Of a stretch of DNA of 64,000 nucleotides, positions 17,252-28,215 are shown piece by piece. Numbering within the stretch: position 1 is the stretch's first letter; every line of letters starts with the position of its first letter. Below the pieces are notes generated by a model that was not told the DNA's origin, did not search any database, and was given only the letters and a program-made list of their open reading frames with translations. The translations under genes and the position numbers were made by a program. The stretch comes from Membranipora membranacea (taxonomy: Eukaryota; Bryozoa; Gymnolaemata; Cheilostomatida; Membraniporidae), in contig OU612068.1 in the NCBI GenBank assembly GCA_914767715.1, positions 30,568,001 to 30,632,000 on the forward strand, given 5' to 3'.

Positions 17252-17362
17252 TCATTCTGACCTTGCATAATCTGTTGTGACATCTACTGGAAGAAGATCA
17301 AGTGCACTGATCTCTTTGGAAACTGCGCATAAAAAGAGAGATGTGAATAAAAGGAGTAGCAT
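17252..17362 (-). CDS. Possible tiny secreted peptide or 5' exon (tentative)
   Basis: A 36-codon minus-strand frame starts MLLLFTSLFLCAVS, which looks like a signal peptide, and ends at TGA (17252-17254). The interior carries a strong 3' splice site (pyrimidine tract then GCGCAG near 17320), and GTAAGT follows the stop at about 17245. An equally good reading is therefore a non-coding 5' exon upstream of the beta-glucosidase gene on the same strand, 0.5 kb away. I recognise no family. Confidence 0.25.
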   Translation of the reverse strand: MLLLLFTSLFLCAVSKEISALDLLPVDVTTDYARSE

Positions 17363-17618
17363 TATCTGAGAAGTGTGATTTAATTTAATGTGATAGAAAT
17401 AATGCTAATATTATTTAATAATAAATAGCTGCTCACCAGTGCTTCATTGGTCAGGTCAATTTCTTGGCTGTGTGAAGTACCTTTTTGAATTTCATTATCC
17501 ATGAAATTATTTACCTCAATCAAATCTTTGTCTCATTGTGAATTTTAAATTAAATTTTTTTTCTAACATTGAAAATCTTGGTTTACGGCAAATTATTTTG
17601 CAACAGATTTTTCAGAGC

Positions 17619-17848
17619 CTGGTTTGATCTTGTCTAAATGCTCAGATGGCTCCGGTGCGAGTTGGTGGCATACATTATCAACCACTACCACTCACATCAT
17701 CAACCACTACCACTCACATTGGAGCCGTCTGAGCACTTAGACCAGGTTTGGTCCAGTTTGCCTACATTCGGAGTGCCCCCCCCCCCCCTATTGATCAGCA
17801 GCGGCTTGCCATAGTGGGAAGGTAGCTTACCCAAATGCAGGCAAACTG
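17619..17848. repeat. Two adjacent inverted repeats
   Basis: First pair: 17619-17653 against 17721-17746, sharing CTAAATGCTCAGATGGCTCC and its near-complement, with a doubled ATCAACCACTACCACTCACA between. Second pair: CAGTTTGCCTACATTCGG at 17754 against CCAAATGCAGGCAAACTG ending at 17848, with a poly-C run inside. Both look like small TIR insertions placed side by side. GGTC flanks the second on both sides, a weak hint of a target duplication. Confidence 0.5.
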
Positions 17849-19474
17849 GGTCAATAATGAATAAGTCTAAACCCAACAAATTTTGCTTTTTTGGAGGCCT
17901 TATGAGTTATCTTTCTACTTTTTTTCTGACAGGGTAACTCACAACTAGACTGGGCATACTTGTTTTATAGTAATAATATTATCACCTTACTAGCAGCTTA
18001 GATATTATGTAGTGGTATGCAGATGGGTTTTGGGCATTAAAATTCATGAAGTTTACAGCTATACACACGGATCTCTTAATCCAAAGTCTTTACTCCAACC
18101 AGCCAACCAGAGTCAACACATCGGCTATGTTCTGTCCACAAACTATTTGGATGTGCATATTGTCTTCAACAAACAGCGCACCGCTGTAGTAACACATAAT
18201 CAATGTCTGCGACCTTATTGATTATTGATACAAATGACAGATTGACACAGCAAGGAGTAAAATGAACCTACAGTGTACCGCTGTATGTACTCTATTGGAT
18301 TTTTCCTCCATTTTCCGGTCGAAAATTTAGAATGAAAGAATGTTATTCATCATGTTTTGTTCTATCTCTATCCCAACATTTTACGTTGACAAGAGTCCGC
18401 AGCAACAATGTAAAACATTAATAATATATGAAACATGTATTTAAGAAGCTTTCACTAGATCTACGGAGGCTTTGTTACACTCAACTCAAACTTGGACAAG
18501 GGTCAAAGCTCTATGACACACAGCACACTTATAAATAGCTCTATAAATATCACTCTACCCATAGAGGGACCAAACTAAGGCAGCAGCAACCCTGCTGGTG
18601 ATATGGATGAACTTGGCTATATTTTGGAGTTGCCTTCTCAGACCAATAGGAAGGATAACTCACGGCTAGCGTACTGCTCCCTGTATTTTGCCCAAAACTT
18701 CCTGAGAGAACCCTGTCAAATCAAAGTCAATGAAATTTGGCACGGTTAATCATAGGAAAAATGATACATTCCGTTCACTCACTGTCCTGACTACTGAAGG
18801 AAGAATTATTCGAAGAACAAGATCTTCTAAATGTCCAATAAAATAATTTTTTTTCTATTTTGTGTGACTAGAAACAAGTGGAACTGTTGTTACAAACTCT
18901 GATTGGTGTATTGTATATGAAACGGAATATTATTGGATACAGCCTGATGGACTGAGTCAAATTAACCATTTTCTAGATATTTCTTATTTGCATTATGTGT
19001 GTTTGTAAACTTGGACCTGGTATTTAAAGCTCACTGCTCTGCCATATTTTCATTGCATCACACCAAATACTGGTCTTTCCAAGATAAATCAACCATCCTA
19101 TGGTGATAACCTTAGTTGGAAACATCAGATCCAAGGTATTGTTTTGAGGTTCAGTACTGACCCAACATAGTATAAATGAGCTCTTTGTTTCTTTGTGAAT
19201 TATTTTGGCAAAACAAGTTTCTTCTAATGAAAGCCAAACTGATGTTAACATCTTACTATGTTGATATTCATGTATGTTAATGGCCTCATTGGTTGGTTGC
19301 AAAAATCTGAGATCTGCTTAACTACAGACCCAATGCAGTAAATGGTACAAGTTGATCCAGTCATATGCCATATGGTCAGGCTTCTGGAACGTGACCAATT
19401 AGAACGGGAGGGAGTTTATTGCTAGGCCACTCTACCAATTGGCTTAAACGAAATTCAGATGGCCTGTGTGCTAG

Positions 19475-19861
19475 ATGCAATGTAAACTATCTGAGACGGA
19501 CCCACTCAACAAGGACATTGAATCAATAGAAATGATTCAACATCGAGCTGTCAGGTTTATCAGCTGCCTAAAAGGAAGAGAAAGCGTTACCGAGGCCAGC
19601 TCTGAGCTTGGCCTCCAAACACTACAGAACAGGAGAAGAAATCACAGGCTAACCCTTCTGATGAAGATCCTTCAAGAAGAGGAGCAACACAGCTCACTAG
19701 CTCTCGCATATGATGAAGTATCAAACGACAAACAGAACATGACAATGAAAACAAGATCTGCCACCAGAGGCAAACTCAACTCTGTATATGCATCTACAAA
19801 AGTCTACTACGGAAGTTTCCTTCCGAGGACAATCAGGGACACCAAGGGTACCACAAGTTAA
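19475..19861 (+). pseudogene. Non-LTR retrotransposon reverse transcriptase, C-terminal fragment
   Basis: A 128-codon frame contains the typical end of CR1/Jockey-like reverse transcriptase ORFs: IESIEMIQHRAVRFI, LGLQTLQNRRRNHRLTLL and YGSFLPRTIRD. No upstream palm domain is present, so it is a 5'-truncated insertion. It lies directly upstream of MKKS exon 20269, in DNA where the missing first MKKS exon would be expected. Confidence 0.75.
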
Positions 19862-20268
19862 ATCCAAAGACAGCATCTAGCTGGAAATAAAGTGATGACT
19901 GACAACACTAAACAGCATACAGCTGTAACCCCCGTTAACCATTAATGAGGCACTCCTTTAACTTTTAGTTCCTGAGTGTACGAAGTCTTCAAAGGTACAA
20001 TTAGTGAATCTCGAGGTCCAGTAGTGCAATTGAACTCTGAACTGCTCCGTCAGACCGCAGTAGGCCTGTGATTTATATAGTCTAGTGTGCGCTCAGTCAA
20101 TGCTTAGTTATTTTTTTCTAACTGTATTTGTTATGTTATGTCATAGTCCGCAGGCAGAAGTTCAGATAAGGATAGAACTCCACAACAGGTTTATGTTGTG
20201 ATGCTACTATCTAGAGAAAAAGTAGGCCTATTAAACTTTTGTTATGCTCTTGTCCGTCATGTTTACAG

Positions 20269-23200
20269 ATTACTACACTGTGTGAAATCTTCAGTAATCT
20301 ATCACAACAAAGAAAAGCTTGCTACAGCAAAACAGCTATTTCTATGATGAACAGAAACAGCAATCTCAATAAGGAGCTGGAACAATTGTTAGCGATATTT
20401 GAGTCTCCTAGAGTAGCAATACAGAATAGCTGTGATGGACCTGTCACTGTTACTTGTTCATGTGAAGATTTGATGAAGCATTATGTGACGGAGAATGCAT
20501 TAATAAGGCTAATACTCACTGCTGTCCAAGGACATGTTACACAGTATAAGGATAGCGGGTATGTGTTATAGATACAGCTGTATACATCCATATAATTCGT
20601 AGATGCTTTTCTCAAAACGTATAGCGATGAATAAAATGTTATTTGTTAATGCGACCAATGGTTTACTCATAGCCTTATTCTGATATTTAGGCATTTCCTT
20701 GGATTGGTGATCTTTAAGATATTGAGAAGTTATCTGGATAATCATTATCACCCAAAGTTATTTAGTAATGTGCTAACATGGTGCTCCAAGCAGTCGCAAC
20801 TGTCGCTCAACAACTTGAATTGTAAGTACTCTTAATAAGATGAATCAACTTACATTCGAGGGAGGTAAATTATGTGGGACAACGTGCATGAAATTATTAT
20901 GTTTAGTGGGAACTCTGGTATCTCTGCAGTTTCGTATAAATTTTGATTTTAATATTATCTTTTTATTTGTGAATTTGACTTAAGATAAATTTGAGGTGAC
21001 TGCAGACAGCATATCCTCAGTACTTTACTCTACAATGTCCAGTAGTCTGTCTATGATTGTGGATGACTATGAGCTGAAGGCTCTAACTAAACAGCTAGCT
21101 GAGATATTCATCATGACTGAGGGTAACTCTTCTCATCCAGTGCAGTATCTGAAATGCAGAGATACGAAGCATTCTACTCGGCTACATAAAGGTAACATAG
21201 CATGTTTGTACTACAGGTATATAAATAAAATTTATTGTCATGTTAATGATGTATAACATATAATATATGTGCGCACAGACATAGGATAACATATAATAGT
21301 AAAAGAACCTTCTGTTTATCTTTTTTTGCTTATGAAATAACATTCAACCAGAATTTGTCAATGAATCTTGGCTAACCTAATAGACAGTTTTCTGTAAATC
21401 GCTAGTGATAAACTGGGATGGATGACTGCACTGCACTATTCTATATACAGGAGTGATGATAGATAGACACCACTCTAATACTCCAATTCCATCTGGTATC
21501 TATACAGCTGTACTCATTGAATTCTCTATGTCCGGTGACCTCAGTGAGATCGATGATGTCACATATACAGGTGACAGTGTGTCTGCTGTATCAGAGGTAT
21601 ATATTTTAACTTTGTTAATTATAAATTTTGTGGAACGTCAATTGAGCAATCCTTAAATGGCTGTTTGAAAATCCAAGTGATTGTCCGCTTGCAGCAAACA
21701 GGGGCAAACAATAACCATAATCAGATTGATTCAAAGATGTTGATTGGTGTACATTATGTCTAACATTGGAAGATTTTTACTCCGTTTAGAGTCTTAGACT
21801 AAATGAGTCATGCTATAGCTATTGTGATGTGGCAATGATATCTATGATATTGGTTAGGTAAACAAAATTTCGGTTATTACAAGAAATGAAGATACGCCAT
21901 ACAACCTGAGTTTTTAGCATGTAAATCTGTCACTGATACTTCAGGGAGTGATGATGAGACTGCAGAGTATGATATCCTCTCTGGCTGACAGTGGCGTGAA
22001 TCTTATTATCTGTCAGAGAGTGATCCATCCTAAGATTAAGATATTGCTGAGTGACAGGGGTATGGTGTATATGGAGAGATTAGGACTGGATATACAGAGG
22101 CTGTCTATCCTATCGGGTATGTGTGAAACCTGCTAGGACAGAAGACTAAGCAGTACACCTACCGCAACTATAGATATATGGCCGCCGTTACATTCATTTC
22201 AATCATACCATCATGTTGAAAGAGCTTTGGTAGTTAACTTTCACTAACAAGTCCAGCAATTTTTTGGCTGTATGATAATATTTTGGATAAACATTAAAAT
22301 GACAACAATCATATTGAGATTCAGAGCCTTTTTCACTTGTCCCCCATTTTTAAATGGCAAGCTCATCACACACATGTACCAACAGTCAATCAGCACATGT
22401 TATATTACTATTTACCTCTCTGCCTGTAGGTTGTTTGCTGTATAAGAGCCTGACTGACAGTATTACAGATATAGAAGTCTGTACTCTATCATGTAGTCAT
22501 ATATATGAGAATAAGGAGACATGGTTATTACTGGACTGTGCAGCCCATCCTCTGTACTGTCTGATGATCTTATCCTGGTCAGAAAAAATAACCAGTGAGA
22601 TACAGGTAGGTAGATTTGATGTAACACATAGTTAGTGGCGAAATCTGATTGACAGAGCTAATTTACTGAATTGTCTGACCAGCAGACCTGATAGATAACA
22701 TAAAGTTTTATTTGTTACACCTCATTATGATGTAATTCTCTTTTTAAAAGTGTCAGTGACACTACATGTAAGGTTGAACATAATTATAATAAAATCAAAC
22801 TTCGGACCAGACCTTACAGGAGCAGCGGAATATGTGCGGCACCGCAAATGTAGTGTATATTCATATAATTTCACAGAGCACCTGTATGCAGGCATTGCAT
22901 GTACTGAGACTGACATTACACGACACCCGACTCTTACAGCCAAACTGGCTGAGTCAACTAGTATTAAGTATTCAAGCTGCTGCTGAAAGTATGAAAGCTG
23001 AGGAAATGAGGAAAATGGGAGCCACTCCTACTGTTTTCAGGTACACCAAGGCAGTTCTAGTTTATAAGCTTGAATATGGTTCATTACACACTTGTATACA
23101 CATGCATTGGTCCTCAGGATTTTGTGAAAATAGATGTCGTTTGGTGAATACTTCTATAGCCTCTTGTTTGTAATTCGCTGTCAAATAGAAAACACATCTT

Positions 23201-23410
23201 TAAATTTTTACCTTTTTATTTCTTCTGTTATATTTCAGATCTATCATGGGATATTTTCTGAAGGCCATCAGAAGCTCTTACAGGGATACTGATGATGAGA
23301 ATGGGCACACAGCCTCAGCTTTGTGGATATCGTACTACTCTGCTATCACTACAGCTGTGTCTATCAGTAACGCAGTGATGATGACAGGGCAGAGTCTTCA
23401 GACAACGTAA
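20269..23410 (+). CDS. MKKS: MKKS/BBS6 chaperonin-like protein (first exon not found)
   Basis: Ciliary-basal-body chaperonin-like subunit that helps assemble the BBSome. Exons 20269-20558, 20691-20821, 20985-21191, 21451-21596, 21945-22116, 22430-22605, 22877-23040 and 23239-23410 (TAA) join in phase, giving about 485 residues. Collinear similarity to vertebrate MKKS is clear: an N-terminal CYSKTAIS stretch where chaperonins have the nucleotide-binding loop, then IYTAVLIEFSMSGDL, VNLIICQRVIHPKIKILL, MERLGLDIQRLSILSG and STCMQALHVLRLTL. The first 20-30 residues should lie upstream of 20269, and no convincing start exon is seen. The C-terminal region is shorter than in vertebrates. As in other MKKS proteins, no intact group II chaperonin ATPase motif is obvious. 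Confidence 0.85.
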
Positions 23411-23949
23411 TATGACTGGCTCGTCTGAACCTCATAATCTGCAATTCATTATACTGTTTTGAATTACTTTCTCGTTTCGTTTTGGTGTGTGCTCAATGTG
23501 TATACCAATATAAATAAATACTGATACTATTATTGAATAGGTTCCAATACCCAGTGGGATGTTTACTTTGTCTTGCAGGTTGACTCCATAAGTGTTTAAA
23601 AATGGAGTTGTCTCCTTAACCAATTCAAGTGATGACAAATCCCGATGCTAAGGTGATTTTGCTGTTTGGTGGTTTGATTTAGCCAATCAACAGTTTGCTT
23701 TTATCTCATCATTTTGAGAAATAAATGAATTTGACTCACAAATCATTTTTGAAAGGTGGGAAAAAGGAAACTTCTTCAGAGCCATAGACATCGATTTCTA
23801 TGTTCAGTTCAGAGCCTTCTGCAAGTTTGTCATTCTCAGTCAGCTCTTATGTGCTACAAAAGTGGTAAGCGAATGGGTTTAACACTTATATCCATATGCA
23901 ATATTGTCTATTCAATTATACAGATTACATCTAAATCACATGACTCATG
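23411..23949. other. 3' flank of MKKS
   Basis: No gene is recognised. This is AT-rich sequence between the MKKS stop and the retrotransposon fragment. Confidence 0.4.
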
Positions 23950-25345
23950 AGACTCAATGAGAATATGGATTCAGAGCTAAACTGAGCTGTGAAACCCAGC
24001 TGGTTGAATTGATATCAGACATCTCAAAAGATCTTGATGCAGGAAAGGAAGTTGATGCATGCCTGCTCAATTTTAGCAAAGCATTCGATAAGATAAACCA
24101 TCCAAAACTCCTCCAGAAGATCAAATCGGCTGGTATAAGCGACCAAATCACTAACTGGACTGCATCCTTCCTCAGAAACCGAACCCAAGCTGTCCCATTG
24201 CAAGGACTAGGAGTCTCATCTGATCTATGTGCTGTGACCTCTGGTGTACCACAGGGCTCTGTCATTGGCCAACCCCTCTTCCTGCTTTACATAAACGATC
24301 TTCCTAGCTTAGTTACATCCCACGTGAGACTCTTCGCAGATGACACAAATATATATGCCACAGCTGATAAGTCACACCAGCTCAAGGAAGATCTGCGCAA
24401 GCTGGAGAAATGCGAACTCGACTGGAACATGGAGTTCCACCCCTCCAAATGTGAGTTTGTCCGTTTCAGTAGGAAACGCACAAAGACAGAGCCCCCCTCC
24501 TACCAACTACACCAGGAAGTCGTCCCCAAGGTTGACACCATCAAATACCTAGGAGTAAAAGTACAAGAAGATCTGAAATGGAACTCTCATATTGAGTACA
24601 TTACCAGCAAAGCCTCTACAACACTAGGCTTCATAAAGAGAACCATACCGCCACAGTCCACCAACCTTCGTGTGAAAGCCTACGAACAACTAGTGCGTCC
24701 AGTCCTCGAATATGCATCTAGTGCCTGGGATCCTCTCCCGAAGACACTTGCCACCAAAGTTGAAGCAGTACAGAGAAGATCAGCCCGTGCTGTGTTCAAC
24801 ATATCCCGAACCAGCCATGCCTCAACTACCAGTATCCTTCAGAAATTGGACTGGGAGAAGCTCGAGGACCGCCGAAGCCACAGGCGTTCTGCCTGTTTAG
24901 AGCCATGCAGGAGGTGAACACTGACATCAACGACTATGTCCGTATGACTGATCGACTAACCAGCGCACGCCGCCACAACCAACAGTAGCGAGTGGACCAT
25001 CACAACACCAAGTCCCACATGAACTCGTTCTACGTCATAACGAGCCGCTCTTGGAACCAACTGGATCCCCAAAGCAGACATCTCTGCCCCCCTGGTTAGC
25101 CCACGCCCCGTCCCTCACCTGGTTCTCTGGCAATTGAATCTCGGAACGTTAACGGACAATGAACTGCCACATTTCCAGAACCTACTACACTAAGAAGTGG
25201 AGATTACGTCGGCAAGTATCAAGTAAGTATACTTGTACTAGGACCTATGAATGGGGCCAGGCTCAGCTGCAGTGGAGTGGACTTGCTACTATACTTACAA
25301 GCTAGTAGAACGAATAAGAATAGTAGCCCTTCTGACCTGACCTTG
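23950..25345 (+). mobile_element. 5'-truncated CR1/Jockey-like non-LTR retrotransposon
   Basis: The frame enters at about 23955 (YGFRAKLSCETQL) and stays open to 24917. It contains the reverse transcriptase blocks NFSKAFDKINHPKLL, SGVPQGSVIGQPLFLLYIND, the catalytic FADD (24332-24343), the thumb-side YLGV and LEYASSAWDPLP. A frameshift near 24885 moves the reading to another frame, which continues with FRAMQEVNTDINDY and an end motif of the SRSWNQLD type to about 25060, with one further stop. The 5' ORF and endonuclease are missing. About 25060-25345 is probably the 3' UTR. Decay is light, so it is younger than the copy at 9.8-10.5 kb, but it is not autonomous. Confidence 0.85.
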
Positions 25346-25569
25346 CATAAGCCATGCTTATGTAAAGGATTCTGTACATGTGGATAATAGGCAGACTTGC
25401 TGCCCTGTTAGCTGGGGATTTTAAGCCATGGTGGGCAATTGAATTGGGTTGAAAGCATTACACTTGCCCGAGTCAATGGACAGTCACTGTGACTATATAA
25501 TATAATAAATAGTAGTGTAAACATAAATTGGGCAGTCTTGGGTACATCTTGTGTTGTGCTAAGAATGTG

Positions 25570-26065
25570 TCCGTTAAATGGCCATCCGCCACACTTCTCT
25601 CTAAAAGGGCCAACCGCTTGTGACAAATACCCATCCACTTCGCCTGGTATCAATCTTGAAGTGTAACTGTCACAAACCCATCTGGATGGCCGTTAAGCAA
25701 CTCTTGATTGCCAAATACCCATCTGGATGGGCTTTGAGCAGTTATAATATTTGCTGCAACAAACCCATCCGGATGGCCATTTAGCAACTCTTGATTGCCA
25801 AATACCCATCCGGATGGGCTTGGAGCAGTGGTATTTGCTGTAACCATCCCATGCGGATGGGTTTTTTGCTTGGATGATGAGTGTCCACAACCCATCCTTC
25901 TCTGTTACGAACCCAACCGCCTCAGTCAAATTTGTGTCCAGACGCGTTTTGTCCAACCGGATGCCTACTTGACATCCGGCGGTTGTCCCAGTGCCAACCG
26001 CATGCCTATCGGACAACCACTGGATGCCGCGCGGACAATAGGCGGTTGTCCGATAGGCATCCGGA
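25570..26065. repeat. Palindrome-rich repeats with CCATCCGGATGG cores
   Basis: A unit of about 87 bp (ACCCATCTGGATGG starting at 25676, ACCCATCCGGATGG at 25763) is duplicated, and each unit carries two self-complementary CCATCYGGATGG cores. Further right, ATGCCTATCGGACAACC (26002-26018) pairs exactly with 26044-26060, and other CCGGATG and AACCGCC blocks repeat. Both strands are open for 80-140 codons here because of this composition; I do not regard those frames as genes. Origin unknown, possibly a nested fold-back element. Confidence 0.7.
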
Positions 26066-26109
26066 TGGGTTCTTAGCGCAGCATCAAAAGCAGCCAAAAT
26101 CGCAATCTG

Positions 26110-26310
26110 ATCGCTCACTAACTGAGTGAGTGAGACCTGCTAAGGGTCTCGCTCTCAGATTGCTCACTCATTGATGGAACTACATACATTCTGAGTGAGC
26201 GATCTGGGAACGATTTTGTCTAATTGTAGCACCAGGTGAGCGATAATTTTGAGCGATGTGATAGTGATAATTTGCTTTAGTAAAGCATCGCTCATTCTAA
26301 TTGAAAGACC
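26110..26310. repeat. GAGTGAGCGATC-rich segment ending in a CTAATTGAAAGACC motif
   Basis: TGAGTGAG, GCTCACTC and GAGCGAT words recur on both strands, and the right side ends with CTAATTGAAAGACC, the same terminal motif as the inverted-repeat element at 3537-3686. Probably a member of that family; the left end is unclear. Confidence 0.35.
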
Positions 26311-26350
26311 CCCAGGCCCTCTGTTTGAATGCCTTAATGGTCACTCATAG

Positions 26351-26416
26351 TTACAAGCATGTATACTTTGCCAATGTCCATGGTCATGGACATTGGCGAA
26401 GTATACATGCTTGTAA
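26351..26416. repeat. 32-bp inverted repeat (hairpin)
   Basis: Left arm 26351-26382 and right arm 26385-26416 are reverse complements with one mismatch (TTTGCC against GGCGAA) and a 2-nt centre. Confidence 0.9.
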
Positions 26417-26739
26417 CCCCAGCTGCCTATGTGGTCAAAGAGGTTCATACATAATGCAAGCAGACCACTGGATGAGGTAATGTAATGTAATCATATGATA
26501 ACCGCATTTTTTAGGTGTTGTAAAAAAAGAACATACGGGGACATAGTGTTACGCGTAAGATCAGCGGATGAGAAATGTCTATGCTAAACCTACCTTTTGA
26601 TAGATAGTCTGCTAGGTTTTATTTCATGGTTGTAGGGTTAATGGTTGCACTTTTTTACAGATTACACGCTTTCACATTGAGAGTAGAGAGGATACTTAAT
26701 ATCAACACGCTTGTATGGTGGGCAGCTCACACAGACGTC

Positions 26740-28152
26740 ATGGCTGCTTTAGACAATCAGGATGCAAACATACAGCTAAGGACTAGAGCGAATCAAGAAC
26801 AGGCTGCTTGTATTTATGTCGGCAATATACCATCTAAGGTGATCATCCCTACCCTACTTATTATATTACTCTGTGCATCGGATCAATTACGTGTGCCGAT
26901 AAATCTCTACCTATCACAACAAATGTCATTCACAGTTTTTATATCAAGGCTTTAAGTAGGTATCAATATACAACTTTGTAGGTTCGTGATTGGATGCCTG
27001 TGAGAGATTTCTTTGCTAAGTTTGGAGGAGTGAAATTTGTCAAACTGCTAACATCCAAAACTTATGGGAACAACAACAAGTGAGTTGCTTACAAAGATCA
27101 AATCTGTCTTGAAATTTTATTGATATGGACTTATAGATTATTACATATGTACATTGCTATTGCTGATCAATACTGCAAATATGAAGCTACTATTTTTTAC
27201 AGTCATTTTTCACTTACAGCTATGAACTATGAGCTAATAGATGGTGCATTTGAACTCCTGCCTCATGTTTTTCATTGCAAAAGGCCACATGACAGCATTG
27301 ATGCTCAAATATTTTATTCAGGTTTGCATTTGTGACATTCTATCAGCAGTGGGCTATGGAGAAAGCTCTAAAAGCTACGCCAGAAGAGCTCCGGTTTGAA
27401 GGCAGGATTCTCCGAGTGGATAGAGAGGACAAGAACCGTTCTCAGAAAAAGAAAGTTCCTCTGACAGCAGACGATATCGGGTATGAAAAGTTTGAAGGCA
27501 TCATTGCTCTGTTCAAAAGTTTTGGTGCGCGGATCATTGGAGTCACCCTCTTTTTCTGTTGACTCGGTGAACAGTCAGTATGTTCTCCTATTTTCAGGAA
27601 GATCATTCGTGGTAACATGATGTTTAACAACAATAATAGGAAAAGGAAGAAGAAGTGGACTCCCTGCGAGGATGAGATAACGGGCACCTGCTACATAGAC
27701 ATGCTGAACGCGGATTGTATGATGTGTATAATCGGCTACCTGACTGTACAGCAGAGAATCAATATTGAGAGAGGTAAGTATGGGATCGGAGCGGAAGAAT
27801 TCTCCAGGGTGCATATTGATATATCTTTCTGCACTTGCTTTACCCCAACTAATATTGAAGGCTAAACAACAAGTGACCACATGTTAACGTGATATATCAT
27901 CATAATGTATTCATCTGCTTATAATCTTGATTGAACCCGCAGGCAAGGTAATCGTTTTATTTTTCAAGCTTATGTGGAGCCTGGCTGATTTCCTGGAGGA
28001 TGATTGCTCAAAACCTCCTTTTAAATGATCGCTCTCAACAAAGTAAACAAATAGACGATTACCTAATGTACTTGGTCAGCGGGTAAACTTTTTGATACTT
28101 TCATTATCCTCATGCAATTTGTTTTGTGAATTACAATTGGCTTCATGATGTC

Positions 28153-28215
<63 letters not shown>

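Larger units (their letters stand above)
16744..19440. other. Upstream of GH1; mostly no gene seen
   Basis: Apart from the tentative small frame at 17252-17362 and the inverted repeats near 17.6-17.85 kb, I see no coding signature. The 92-codon minus frame at 19024-19302 matches nothing I know. Confidence 0.4.

Noticed and set aside
22750-22876. Extension of the MKKS exon upstream of 22877
   Set aside because: TTTCACAG at 22876 gives the right phase and restores the conserved CMQALHVL block; the upstream sequence has no similarity to MKKS.
25693-26118. Open frames of 80-141 codons on both strands
   Set aside because: They follow from palindromic CCATCCGGATGG repeats; translations are repetitive and mirror each other, with no family signature.
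27481-27562. Continuation of the third RRM exon to a stop (frame ending near 27562)
   Set aside because: GTATGA at 27481 is a usable donor, and the next exon joins in exact phase to give an F-box. The read-through tail is low-complexity hydrophobic. It could still be a minor isoform.
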